Positions 23,249 through 30,872 of a stretch of 34,847 bases of DNA are shown here, piece after piece. The notes beneath the pieces are model-generated. The model was not told the DNA's origin, did not search any database, and worked only from the letters and a program-made list of their open reading frames with translations. This DNA comes from Thiotrichaceae bacterium. Lineage in GTDB: Bacteria > Pseudomonadota > Gammaproteobacteria > Thiotrichales > Thiotrichaceae. Positions within the stretch are counted from its first letter, which is position 1. The number at the start of each line of letters is the position of its first letter. Location: positions 1 through 34,847 of the forward strand of contig JALSLM010000108.1 in NCBI GenBank assembly GCA_026988295.1. The letters are read 5' to 3'. Position numbers and translations under genes: made by a program.

Positions 23249-24469
23249 ATGAAACATATTCAAAGTTTACCAGAACCCTCCGCTGATGCCTTGCAACATA
23301 GTCAAAAACTTGTTGAACGCATTTGTGATGAAATTAAAAATACTGCCAATGCTAATACTCGCAATACAAATAATAACGGCAGTATTTCTTTTCGCCGCTA
23401 TATGGAAATGGCTCTATATGAGCCTGCACTAGGTTATTATGTGGCAGGCACTCATAAGATTGGTGCAGCTGGTGACTTTATTACTGCGCCAGAAATCTCT
23501 CCTTTATTTTCTCAATGTATAGCAAATCAATGTGCTGGTATTTTAAAAAAGTATAAAAAAGGGGGGGGATGGGTTTTAGAGCTAGGTGCAGGCTCTGGTA
23601 TTATGGCAAGCGATATTTTATTAGAGTTAGAACGACTGGAGCAATTACCTGAGCAATATCTAATATTAGACCTCAGCCCTGATCTAATACAACGTCAGCA
23701 ACAATTGCTAACAGAGCGTGTGCCTCATTTGCTTAATCGTGTGAAATGGATTAACCAGTTACCTGAGAATTTTGATGGTATTATTATTGGCAATGAAGTA
23801 CTGGATGCCATGCCTGTTGAGGTTTTCACCCAGCACAATGACCAGCTTTATCAACATCATGTTATTTGGGAGAATAATCAACTTTTTGAGCAACTACAGC
23901 CCGCCAATGAATCTCTGCAACAGCTCGTAGAAGCCTTAAATATCCCACAGCAAGCTACCCCTTATACCTCTGAAACCAACCCCAATCTTGATGGTTGGTT
24001 TAAAGCACTCAGCAAAAGCATAAACTCGGCTGTCATTTTATTAATTGATTATGGCTACCCACGCAAAGAATACTACTTGCCAGAGCGCAATAAAGGCACG
24101 CTTATTTGCCATTATCAACATTTGATTAATGAAGCCCCCCTATTCTACCCAGGCTTGCAGGACATTACTGCCAGTGTCGATTTCACCGCTGTTGCTGAAG
24201 CTGCCGATAATGCGGGTCTATCAATAACTGGCTTCACATCACAGGCTGCTTTTTTAGCCAATGCAGGCTTAGAAAACTACTTTATGCAAGAGCTCGATAA
24301 AAATCCCGATAATCAATATAAACTAGCGCAGCAGGTACGCACATTGAGTCTACCCTCCGAAATGGGAGAACGCTTTAAAGTCATCGCACTAACAAAAGCA
24401 ATTGATAAGGATGATAATAACAGTGATATGATTGGCTTTTCATCACTTGATCAGCGCTATCGCTTATAG
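23249..24469 (+). CDS. SAM-dependent methyltransferase, MidA/NDUFAF7 family
   Basis: Class I methyltransferase of the family that includes mitochondrial NDUFAF7, an arginine methyltransferase for complex I assembly. Bacterial members are poorly studied. The 406 residues show ISFRRYMEMALYEPALGYY near the N-terminus, AAGDFITAPEISPLF, the SAM-binding motif LELGAGSG (110-117), IIGNEVLDAMPVE, LLIDYGYPRKEYY and GTLICHYQHL. ATG 23249 is chosen because homologues begin shortly before this block; an upstream in-frame ATG at 23138 would run through the opposing gene. Residues 100-109 (KKYKKGGGWV) are coded by a copy of the dispersed poly-A/poly-G element, including a G8 tract. Confidence 0.92.
   Translation: MKHIQSLPEPSADALQHSQKLVERICDEIKNTANANTRNTNNNGSISFRRYMEMALYEPALGYYVAGTHKIGAAGDFITAPEISPLFSQCIANQCAGILKKYKKGGGWVLELGAGSGIMASDILLELERLEQLPEQYLILDLSPDLIQRQQQLLTERVPHLLNRVKWINQLPENFDGIIIGNEVLDAMPVEVFTQHNDQLYQHHVIWENNQLFEQLQPANESLQQLVEALNIPQQATPYTSETNPNLDGWFKALSKSINSAVILLIDYGYPRKEYYLPERNKGTLICHYQHLINEAPLFYPGLQDITASVDFTAVAEAADNAGLSITGFTSQAAFLANAGLENYFMQELDKNPDNQYKLAQQVRTLSLPSEMGERFKVIALTKAIDKDDNNSDMIGFSSLDQRYRL
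23546..23576 (+). repeat. Poly-A/poly-G ATGGGT element inside a coding region
   Basis: A6 (23555-23560) and G8 (23561-23568) followed by ATGGGTT match the intergenic copies. It is read in frame as KKYKKGGGWV just before the SAM-binding motif. Confidence 0.9.
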
Positions 24470-24534
24470 CACCAAGACCTGAATATCTAAATACTAAATA
24501 GCACTCCTCATCCTTTGGTAGTAGAATCCTCCGC

Positions 24535-25482
24535 ATGAAAATACAATGGTTCCCTGGTCATATGCACAAGGCCAGTAAAGAAATTCAAGAAAAACTCCCA
24601 GAAATGGACTTGCTCATCGAAGTCCTTGATGCACGCTTGCCTGGCTCTAGTGAAAATCCTATGATTGCAAGTCTTCGCAAAAATAAACCTTGCATCAAAA
24701 TTTTCAATAAAAGTGATCTTGCCGATCAACAACTCACTAAACAATGGCAAGATTATTATGAGCAAGACAAAGGCATAAAAACACTCTGCGTCACTAGAGA
24801 TCAACCCGATAAAATAAAACAAATATCTTCGCTTTGTCGCAAAATGATCCCAATTAGTGACAGCCGTGTAAAAGAAATCCAAGCCATGATTGTGGGTATC
24901 CCCAATGTAGGAAAATCCACCATTATCAATATTCTAACAGGGCGAACCATCGCCAAAACAGGCAATGAAGCCGCTGTTACGCGCCAACAGCAACGCATCA
25001 AAATCAATGATAATGTTGTCTTATTTGATACCCCAGGCTTACTTTGGGGGAATATTAATAATGAGCACAGCGGTTTTCGCCTTGCCATAAGTGGCGCAAT
25101 CAAAGACACCGCTTTTGAACATGATGATGCTGCCTTTTATTTAGCAGAACACCTAATTAAGCACTACCCTAGCCTGCTTGAAGAACGCTACCAATTCGCA
25201 AACTCTGATCAAGAATTCCCACAAACTGAGCTTGAGTTTATCGAAGCCATTGGGCGTTTGCGTGGTTGTTTACGCGCTGGAGGGCAAGTTGAATTAGATA
25301 AAGCCTGTAAAATACTCATCAATGAATTTCGCCTAGGCACTTTAGGAAAAATCACGCTAGAAAATCCTCAAGAATTTATTCAAGAAGTTGAACAGGCAAA
25401 GGTCCAAAAAGAACAAAAAGAAAAAGAGAAAAAAGCAACTAAAGCAGAACGAAAAAAACGCTGGAAAAAAAATCGTAAATAA
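24535..25482 (+). CDS. ylqF: Ribosome biogenesis GTPase YlqF/RbgA family
   Basis: Circularly permuted GTPase that helps late assembly of the 50S subunit in characterised members. In 315 residues the G4 motif NKSD (58-61) precedes G1 GIPNVGKST (121-129) and G3 DTPGL (from 165), the order that defines the family. The N-terminus IQWFPGHMHKA is the YlqF signature. The C-terminal tail is very lysine-rich (from about residue 285), suited to rRNA contact. It is followed by hslO 72 bp downstream on the same strand. Confidence 0.95.
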   Translation: MKIQWFPGHMHKASKEIQEKLPEMDLLIEVLDARLPGSSENPMIASLRKNKPCIKIFNKSDLADQQLTKQWQDYYEQDKGIKTLCVTRDQPDKIKQISSLCRKMIPISDSRVKEIQAMIVGIPNVGKSTIINILTGRTIAKTGNEAAVTRQQQRIKINDNVVLFDTPGLLWGNINNEHSGFRLAISGAIKDTAFEHDDAAFYLAEHLIKHYPSLLEERYQFANSDQEFPQTELEFIEAIGRLRGCLRAGGQVELDKACKILINEFRLGTLGKITLENPQEFIQEVEQAKVQKEQKEKEKKATKAERKKRWKKNRK

Positions 25483-25554
25483 TATTTTTATTACACCATC
25501 ATTACACACCATCACTACATCTTTAACTTTCTAACTTCATTACATGGCTTATAA

Positions 25555-26481
25555 ATGTCTGATAAATTACATAGATTTCTACTAGAAAACCTTAATATTC
25601 GCGGAGAATGGGTTTCACTCAATAATTCTTGGCAAGAAATCCAAAATTCTGCCAAATACCCCAAAGCAGTACGCCATGTATTAGGTGAAGCATTAGCTAT
25701 TGTTAGTTTATTAGCAGAATCATTAAAATTTGATGGCTCACTAACACTACAAATTAGAGGCACTCAACCCGTTACTATGCTTGTTGTGCAAGCCACTTCT
25801 GAGGGAGATATTCGCGGCATTGCGAAGTGGCAAGGTGAGATTTTAGATAACACACCATTTAGCGAGCTTTTTGGTGCTGGCACTATGGTTATCAGTATTG
25901 AAAACAATCCAAAATCAGAAGCTAGGAAAAGTAAACAATACCAAAGTCTAGTCTCATTAGAAGGTGACTCACTTGCCGCCTGTTTAATAGAATACTTTGC
26001 ACAATCTGAACAATTAGAAACACAACTGTGGTTGGCTGTTGATGATAAATCCGTAGCAGGGCTTATGCTTCAAAGCATCCCAACTGAGGCTACAGCTAAC
26101 GATAGTTTAGATATGAATGAAAAAAATAACTGGAATCATGCAACCATACTTGCCGACTCACTCAGCAAAGATGAGCTATTAAGCCTTGATGTTAAAACCC
26201 TACTTCATCGCCTCTATCATGAAGAAGATTTACGTCTGTATAATGCCAAATCATTACGCTTTAAATGCAGTTGCTCTCAAACAAAAATTGATCGAATGAT
26301 TTATGCATTAGGTGAGGCAGATGCCAATGCTCTAATTCAAGAACAAGGAACTATTGATGTAGATTGTAAATTTTGCAACAAGCACTACGTACTCGATCAA
26401 GTTGATATTGCCAGACTTTTTAGTAAGGGATTTACACCACAGGACTCAATAGATAATAGTGATCAACCCAAGGTTCATTGA
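25555..26481 (+). CDS. hslO: Redox-regulated chaperone Hsp33
   Basis: Holdase chaperone switched on by oxidation and unfolding, protecting cytoplasmic proteins. The 308-residue product carries all four zinc-binding cysteines: Cys238-Ser-Cys240 and Cys271-Lys-Phe-Cys274, in the CxC plus CxxC pattern. The N-terminal part fits Hsp33 (RFLLENLNIRGEWVSL; VQATSEGDIRGIAKW; LFGAGTMVISIE). The stop is at the edge of a TTAA-family element. It is convergent with prfB and probably in one unit with ylqF. Confidence 0.96.
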   Translation: MSDKLHRFLLENLNIRGEWVSLNNSWQEIQNSAKYPKAVRHVLGEALAIVSLLAESLKFDGSLTLQIRGTQPVTMLVVQATSEGDIRGIAKWQGEILDNTPFSELFGAGTMVISIENNPKSEARKSKQYQSLVSLEGDSLAACLIEYFAQSEQLETQLWLAVDDKSVAGLMLQSIPTEATANDSLDMNEKNNWNHATILADSLSKDELLSLDVKTLLHRLYHEEDLRLYNAKSLRFKCSCSQTKIDRMIYALGEADANALIQEQGTIDVDCKFCNKHYVLDQVDIARLFSKGFTPQDSIDNSDQPKVH

Positions 26482-26639
26482 GAAAAACCTGATTAAGTCG
26501 CTAAACCCATCATCATAAAAAAGTGTAAAAAAGGGGGGGGGATGGGTAGCCTTGAAAATATTTGAGGCTTTGTGGCTATGAGACAAGAAAATTTAGATTT
26601 TTATACGGCTAAAATAATTGGACTTGATCAGGATTTCCC
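26481..26639. mobile_element. TTAA-family MITE variant with a nested element
   Basis: The ends match the family (AAAAACCTGATTAAGTCG at the left, AATTGGACTTGATCAGGATTTCC at the right) but the interior is different. It contains a copy of the poly-A/poly-G element (26518-26549, G9). It lies between the convergent hslO and prfB. Confidence 0.7.
26518..26549 (+). repeat. Poly-A/poly-G ATGGGTA element, nested
   Basis: A6, G9, ATGGGTAG inside the TTAA-family element; the longest G-run of the family in this window. Confidence 0.85.
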
Positions 26640-26650
26640 TAAAAGTGAGA

Positions 26651-26678
26651 CCTGAATCCGTAAGGACACGGATTCAGG
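26651..26678. terminator. Hairpin CCTGAATCCG / CGGATTCAGG between hslO and prfB
   Basis: Perfect 10-bp arms around TAAGGACA, 9 bp beyond the prfB stop. It is the best copy of the palindrome family also seen at 18849 and 21975. It may end transcription from both sides, but there is no clear T-tract. Confidence 0.45.
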
Positions 26679-26687
26679 TAAGAACTA

Positions 26688-27783
26688 TTACAAGCCTGAC
26701 TTTAAACTTGCCGTAATAAATTGATCTAAAGACCCATCTAATACGGCTTGTGTATTACCGGTCTCGACACCTGTTCTTAAATCTTTTATGCGAGAAGCAT
26801 CCAGCACATAGGAGCGAATCTGACTGCCCCAGCCAATATCTGATTTACTATCTTCCAGCTCTTTATTTTCAGCATTACGCGCCTGTATCTCTAACTCATA
26901 GAGTTTTGCTTTTAACTGCTTCATGGCAGTCGCTTTATTTTGATGCTGAGAGCGACCATTTTGACACTGCACCACGGTATTAGTGGGTAAATGCGTCAAG
27001 CGCACGGCTGATTCAGTTTTATTAACATGCTGACCACCCGCACCTGATGCACGATAAACATCCACACGCACATCAGATGGATCAATTTCGATTTCAATAT
27101 CATCATCTATCTCAGGCGAGACAAATACCGCGCAGAACGAGGTATGGCGACGACCACCAGAGTCAAAAGGTGATTTTCGAACCAAGCGATGCACACCAAT
27201 TTCAGTACGCAACCAACCAAAAGCATATTCACCTACAAAACTAATTGTGGCTGATTTTATTCCTGCAACATCACCAGCAGAGGCTTCCATCAGCTCAACT
27301 TTAAAACCTTTTGCCTCACCCCAACGAAGATACATACGCAACACCATTTCAGCCCAATCTTGTGCTTCTGTTCCCCCAGAGCCTGATTGAATATCAAGAA
27401 AAGCATTGCAATGATCAGTTTCACCCGAAAACATCCGTGCAAATTCAAGCTTTTCAACACCTTTAGCAGCCTTATCAACATCAGCAATAACGGCATCAAC
27501 CGTTTCTTGATCATCCTCTGTTTCTGCCATTTCAAGCAAATCGTTAGCATCACCAAGTTGATTACTGACTTCATCAATAACCAAAACAATTTTTTCGAGC
27601 TTAGTACGCTCTTTACCTAAACGTGTTGCTTTTTCAGGATCACTCCAAACATCCGAATCCTCTAACTCACGAACCGTTTCTTCTAATAATTCTTTACTGT
27701 TTTCATAGTCAAAGATACCCCCTCAACGCTTCGGTGCGTTGCTGTAAATCTTTAATTTTTGTGTAAATGGGGTTTAATTCCAT
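26688..27783 (-). CDS. prfB: Peptide chain release factor 2 (programmed +1 frameshift)
   Basis: RF2 ends translation at UAA and UGA. The gene starts at ATG 27783 and runs 24 codons to an in-frame TGA (27709-27711). The classical slippery site AGGGGG-TAT-CTT-TGA-C lets ribosomes shift +1 at CTT and go on in the second frame (GAC from 27710) to TAA 26688. Spliced this way the protein has 364 residues, matching the usual 365. The stop-codon recognition tripeptide SPF (in [13 protein letters not shown]) and catalytic GGQ (in [12 protein letters not shown]) are intact. Low RF2 favours the shift, giving autoregulation. A GTG-started frame at 27584 would be an artefact of ignoring the shift. lysS does not follow. 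Confidence 0.97.
27709..27726 (-). promoter_or_regulatory. prfB +1 frameshift site
   Basis: The minus strand reads AGGGGG (internal Shine-Dalgarno), TAT, CTT (slippery codon), TGA, C: the canonical bacterial RF2 recoding signal. Stop codon 25 matches the usual position. Confidence 0.95.
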
Positions 27784-27869
27784 AACTTATAACCACTTTA
27801 TATTTAAGGCTCAATGATACATTGAATGACAACAGAAAATAAACCCGTTTAGAGGCACCTAGATAAAAT

Positions 27870-27896
27870 ATGTAAAAAAAGGGGGGGATGGGTATG
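27870..27896 (+). repeat. Poly-A/poly-G ATGGGTATG element upstream of fumarase
   Basis: A7, G7, ATGGGTATG, pointing toward the fumarase gene. Its ATG opens the leader frame at 27888. Confidence 0.85.
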
Positions 27897-27971
27897 ACAC
27901 TTTTAACTATACTTGCCGGTAATAAATCAAGATTAATCAGAATTAAACAAGTTACTGGAATAAAAGCATGA
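27888..27971 (+). CDS. Possible 27-residue leader peptide before fumarase
   Basis: The ATG inside the repeat element starts a frame MGMTLLTILAG... of 27 codons. Its TGA overlaps the fumarase ATG as ATGA (27968-27971), the arrangement of translational coupling. The G7 run just before could act as a ribosome site, mainly for the second ATG at 27894. No attenuator-like codon run is seen. It may be chance; expression is unproven. Confidence 0.3.
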   Translation: MGMTLLTILAGNKSRLIRIKQVTGIKA

Positions 27972-29488
27972 CTATGATCAAACAAAACGACTTAATTAAT
28001 AGCGTTGCTAATGCACTACAGTTTATCTCTTATTATCATGGTGAGGATTTTATTCGTGCGATGACTGCTGCGTGGGAGCGTGAAGAATCACCTGCGGCAA
28101 AGGATGCTATTACTCAAATTCTTGTTAATTCGCGTATGAGTGCAGAAGGTCATCGCCCTCTGTGCCAAGATACTGGCATAGTTGTTGTATTTCTAAAAAT
28201 TGGCATGAATGTGCAATGGCAGGATGCAAGCATGTCAGTTGAAGATATGATTAATGAAGGGGTTCGCCAAGCTTATTCTTATTCTGAGAATGTGTTGCGT
28301 GCATCGGTGATGTCTGACCCGCTGGGTGATAGAAAAAATACGCGTGATAATACGCCAGCGGTAATACACACACAAATAGTGCCAGGTGATACGGTCGAAG
28401 TACAGCTTGCTGCCAAGGGTGGTGGCTCAGAAAATAAGGCTAAAATGGTGATGCTCAACCCTAGTGATTCATTGCTTGATTGGGTGCTTAAAACTGTACC
28501 GACAATGGGTGCAGGTTGGTGTCCACCAGGGGTTTTGGGTATTGGTGTTGGTGGTACAGCTGAAAAAGCTGCATTACTTGCAAAGCAATCATTAATGCAA
28601 GAAATTGATATTCATAAGCTACGCGAAAGAGGTCCACAAAATCGTCTTGAGGAGTTGCGTCTTGAGATTATGGATAAGGTGAATGGTCTGGGTATTGGTG
28701 CACAAGGCTTAGGTGGCTTAACCACGGTTCTGGATGTAAAAATATTGGATTATCCTACTCATGCGGCTTCTTTGCCCGTCTGTATGATTCCTAATTGTGC
28801 GGCAACTCGTCATGCTCATTTTACGCTTGATGGTTCTGGTGAGGCTCATTTGACTCCGCCTGATTTGAGTGTCTGGCCAGATATTTCCTATGACGCAGGA
28901 GACCAAGCGAAGCATGTTGATTTAGATAATATTAGTGAAAAAGATATTGAAAGCTGGAAGCCTGGTGACGTACTACTACTTTCAGGAAAAATCCTCACAG
29001 GGCGCGATGCTGCACACAAACGCATGACAGCAATGCTGGACGCAGGGGAAAAACTGCCTGTCGATTTAAAAGGACGATTTATTTATTACGTTGGTCCTGT
29101 TGGTCCTGTTGGTGATGAAGTGGTGGGCCCAGCAGGACCTACAACTGCTACTCGGATGGATAAGTTTACAGAACAAATGCTCTCACAAACTGGTTTATTA
29201 GGGATGATTGGTAAGGCAGAGCGCGGTTCAGTTGCTATTGAAGCTATAAAAAAACATAAAAGTGTTTATTTAATGGCAGTTGGTGGAGCTGCTTATCTTG
29301 TTTCAAAAGCCATTGTGGGTGCAAAAGTACTGGCTTTTGAAGAGATGGGAATGGAAGCTATTTATGAATTTACCGTAAAAGATATGCCTGTGACAGTAGC
29401 GGTCGATTCTAGTGGTGAGTCAGTGCATCAAACTGGTCCTGAAAAGTGGCAAAAAATTGCATTTCTGGCAAATATAAGTGGAGATTAA
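27968..29488 (+). CDS. fumA: Class I fumarate hydratase
   Basis: Iron-sulfur fumarase converting fumarate to malate in the TCA cycle. The 506-residue, FumA/FumB-type protein carries both the alpha and beta domains. The three expected cluster cysteines are present: Cys66 (LCQDTG), Cys185 (GWCPPG) and Cys277 (PNCAAT). The C-terminal domain has KILTGRDAAHKR and YYVGPVGPVGDEVVGPAGPT. Start ATG 27968 is followed by a second ATG two codons later; no strong Shine-Dalgarno is visible, but a repeat-borne leader frame ends exactly over it. The gene is followed by tRNA-Ala. The symbol is by type; fumA and fumB cannot be told apart. Confidence 0.93.
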   Translation: MTMIKQNDLINSVANALQFISYYHGEDFIRAMTAAWEREESPAAKDAITQILVNSRMSAEGHRPLCQDTGIVVVFLKIGMNVQWQDASMSVEDMINEGVRQAYSYSENVLRASVMSDPLGDRKNTRDNTPAVIHTQIVPGDTVEVQLAAKGGGSENKAKMVMLNPSDSLLDWVLKTVPTMGAGWCPPGVLGIGVGGTAEKAALLAKQSLMQEIDIHKLRERGPQNRLEELRLEIMDKVNGLGIGAQGLGGLTTVLDVKILDYPTHAASLPVCMIPNCAATRHAHFTLDGSGEAHLTPPDLSVWPDISYDAGDQAKHVDLDNISEKDIESWKPGDVLLLSGKILTGRDAAHKRMTAMLDAGEKLPVDLKGRFIYYVGPVGPVGDEVVGPAGPTTATRMDKFTEQMLSQTGLLGMIGKAERGSVAIEAIKKHKSVYLMAVGGAAYLVSKAIVGAKVLAFEEMGMEAIYEFTVKDMPVTVAVDSSGESVHQTGPEKWQKIAFLANISGD

Positions 29489-29528
29489 TTATTCATAAAA
29501 AAAAGACTTAAATTGCTTTGAAATATAC

Positions 29529-29557
29529 TTGACACAATAGGTACTTTGCCTCACAAT
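29529..29557 (+). promoter_or_regulatory. Promoter of tRNA-Ala
   Basis: A perfect -35 TTGACA (29529-29534) with a 17-bp spacer to CACAAT (29552-29557, 4 of 6 matches). The predicted start is about 12 nt before the tRNA. Confidence 0.6.
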
Positions 29558-29575
29558 TCGCGTTCTTTTGGCACT

Positions 29576-29651
29576 GGGGCTATAGCTCAGCTGGGAGAGC
29601 GCTGCAATGGCATTGCAGAGGTCGGCGGTTCGATCCCGCCTAGCTCCACCA
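29576..29651 (+). tRNA. tRNA-Ala (anticodon GGC)
   Basis: A 76-nt cloverleaf: acceptor GGGGCTA/TAGCTCC (one G-T), D-arm GCTCAGCTGGGAGAGC, anticodon stem CTGCA/TGCAG with loop ATGGCAT, T-loop GGTTCGATCCC, and encoded CCA. The anticodon GGC reads GCC and GCU. Confidence 0.97.
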
Positions 29652-29691
29652 TACTATGCAATGCATATTATGGACAGCAGGTTTTTTTACA

Positions 29692-29937
29692 ATGAAAAAC
29701 ATAGCTCGATTTGGTCAAATATTGTTTATTATCGGATTGATCATGTCAGTTGTTGGCTTAATTGTTGGCTTCTGGTTGATGTTTCAAGACAATGATAAAT
29801 GGGCGATTAGATTTTTAATTGCTGTGCCAACTGGTTTCATGTTGATGTTTACTGGTTTGGCTACAACAGTTTTATTATCGCCAAATGATGATTCTGCTTT
29901 AAGTGAGCAGCGATCATTGAAAGATTCAGATGACTAA
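29692..29937 (+). CDS. Small two-helix membrane protein
   Basis: An 81-residue protein with two hydrophobic segments (~9-30 and ~40-61) and an acidic C-terminal tail (EQRSLKDSDD). No family is recognised. ATG 29692 is preferred over ATG 29656, which would start 5 bp after the tRNA end. A purine stretch CAGCAGG lies about 11 nt upstream. It lies between tRNA-Ala and tRNA-Glu genes and may be read from the tRNA promoter. Confidence 0.7.
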   Translation: MKNIARFGQILFIIGLIMSVVGLIVGFWLMFQDNDKWAIRFLIAVPTGFMLMFTGLATTVLLSPNDDSALSEQRSLKDSDD

Positions 29938-30040
29938 TGTAAGGTATACAAAATTAGTTTTTTGAATCTAAATAGTAGTTGTAATGCGTAAAATCAGCGT
30001 TTCATTCTTGCAAAAGAATAGACATTGTTTTTAGTACCGT

Positions 30041-30115
30041 GTCCCCATCGTCTAGCGGTTAGGACACCGCCCTTTCACGGCGGTAACCGGGGTTCAAGTC
30101 CCCGTGGGGACGCCA
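30041..30115 (+). tRNA. tRNA-Glu (anticodon TTC), copy 1
   Basis: A 75-nt cloverleaf: acceptor GTCCCCA/TGGGGAC, anticodon stem CCGCC/GGCGG with loop CTTTCAC, T-loop GGTTCAAGTCC, and encoded CCA. Confidence 0.97.
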
Positions 30116-30153
30116 TTTTACGCTTATAAGTTAACTATTAGAATGATCCTATG

Positions 30154-30229
30154 GTCCCCATCGTCTAGTGGCCTAGGACACCGCCCTTTCACGGCGGTAA
30201 CCGGGGTTCGAGTCCCCGTGGGGACGCCA
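30154..30229 (+). tRNA. tRNA-Glu (anticodon TTC), copy 2
   Basis: Same as copy 1 except in the D-loop (AGTGGCCTAGG in place of AGCGGTTAGG, one base longer) and one T-loop base (TTCGAG). The 38-bp spacer suggests a tandem duplication, probably co-transcribed. Confidence 0.97.
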
Positions 30230-30362
30230 TTCTTTTTCTCCTATTTCGGGAAAGCAAACTTAGAAGGTTTAGTAAAGTTTGTTATTTCTAATCTGAAATA
30301 ATCTAAGCCTGAAATACACTATCTTTGCCATAAGATTTTTAGTTTAGCTCACTTCAGTATTC

Positions 30363-30743
30363 TTATTCTTCATTTCCAAGAAAAATTCCAGCAACGACAT
30401 TCCTACCTTCTGACATAATTATATTAAAAGTACGGCAGGCGGCTTGCGTATCCATAATCTCAAAACCAATTTGCATTTTTGCTAGTTGCTTTAAGACATC
30501 ATTATTTGGAAATTGTTGTTTTTCTCCTGTCCCTAATAAAATAACTTCTGCTTTAAGCTCATAAAAAGGCTCAAGGTCTTCTGCTGTCAATAATTTAATA
30601 TTATTAGGCTTCCAGTCTGAAATAAGTGTTGTTGGTGATATAACTAATGGTTGTTGAAATAAACGCTCATTAATCATTATACCCTTGGCTTCATAGCCAG
30701 TAATCTTGTAGTTAGCCTCATTGTGATCTTCTGCAAATTTCAT
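30363..30743 (-). CDS. Mth938-like domain protein (DUF498/NDUFAF3 type)
   Basis: The 126-residue protein belongs by eye to the Mth938-like family (relatives of mitochondrial complex I assembly factor NDUFAF3). It shows the initial ITGYEAKGIMINERLFQQPL, VILLGTGEKQQFP, and MDTQAACRTFNIIMSEGRNV blocks. Its bacterial role is not settled. It lies alone on the minus strand, divergent from hom with 129 bp between. The same window encodes a MidA/NDUFAF7-type methyltransferase, the other complex I factor relative, 6 kb away. Confidence 0.9.
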   Translation of the reverse strand: MKFAEDHNEANYKITGYEAKGIMINERLFQQPLVISPTTLISDWKPNNIKLLTAEDLEPFYELKAEVILLGTGEKQQFPNNDVLKQLAKMQIGFEIMDTQAACRTFNIIMSEGRNVVAGIFLGNEE

Positions 30744-30872
30744 TTTTTGTATCGTTTATATCAGATTTTAGAACCCTCATCATAGTGAATGCCGATTGAC
30801 AGTCAAGAGTTGTATAGGTAATGTTCTGCGTTTGATTTATTATTGTAAAAACATACGGGAAAGTAAGGGAAA

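Noticed and set aside
24508-24882. Minus-strand 124-codon frame opposite ylqF
   Set aside because: It runs antisense to the conserved GTPase N-terminus and shows no family features.
26688-27584. prfB as a simple GTG-started gene
   Set aside because: The frameshift signal and the upstream 24-codon frame restore the full RF2 length.
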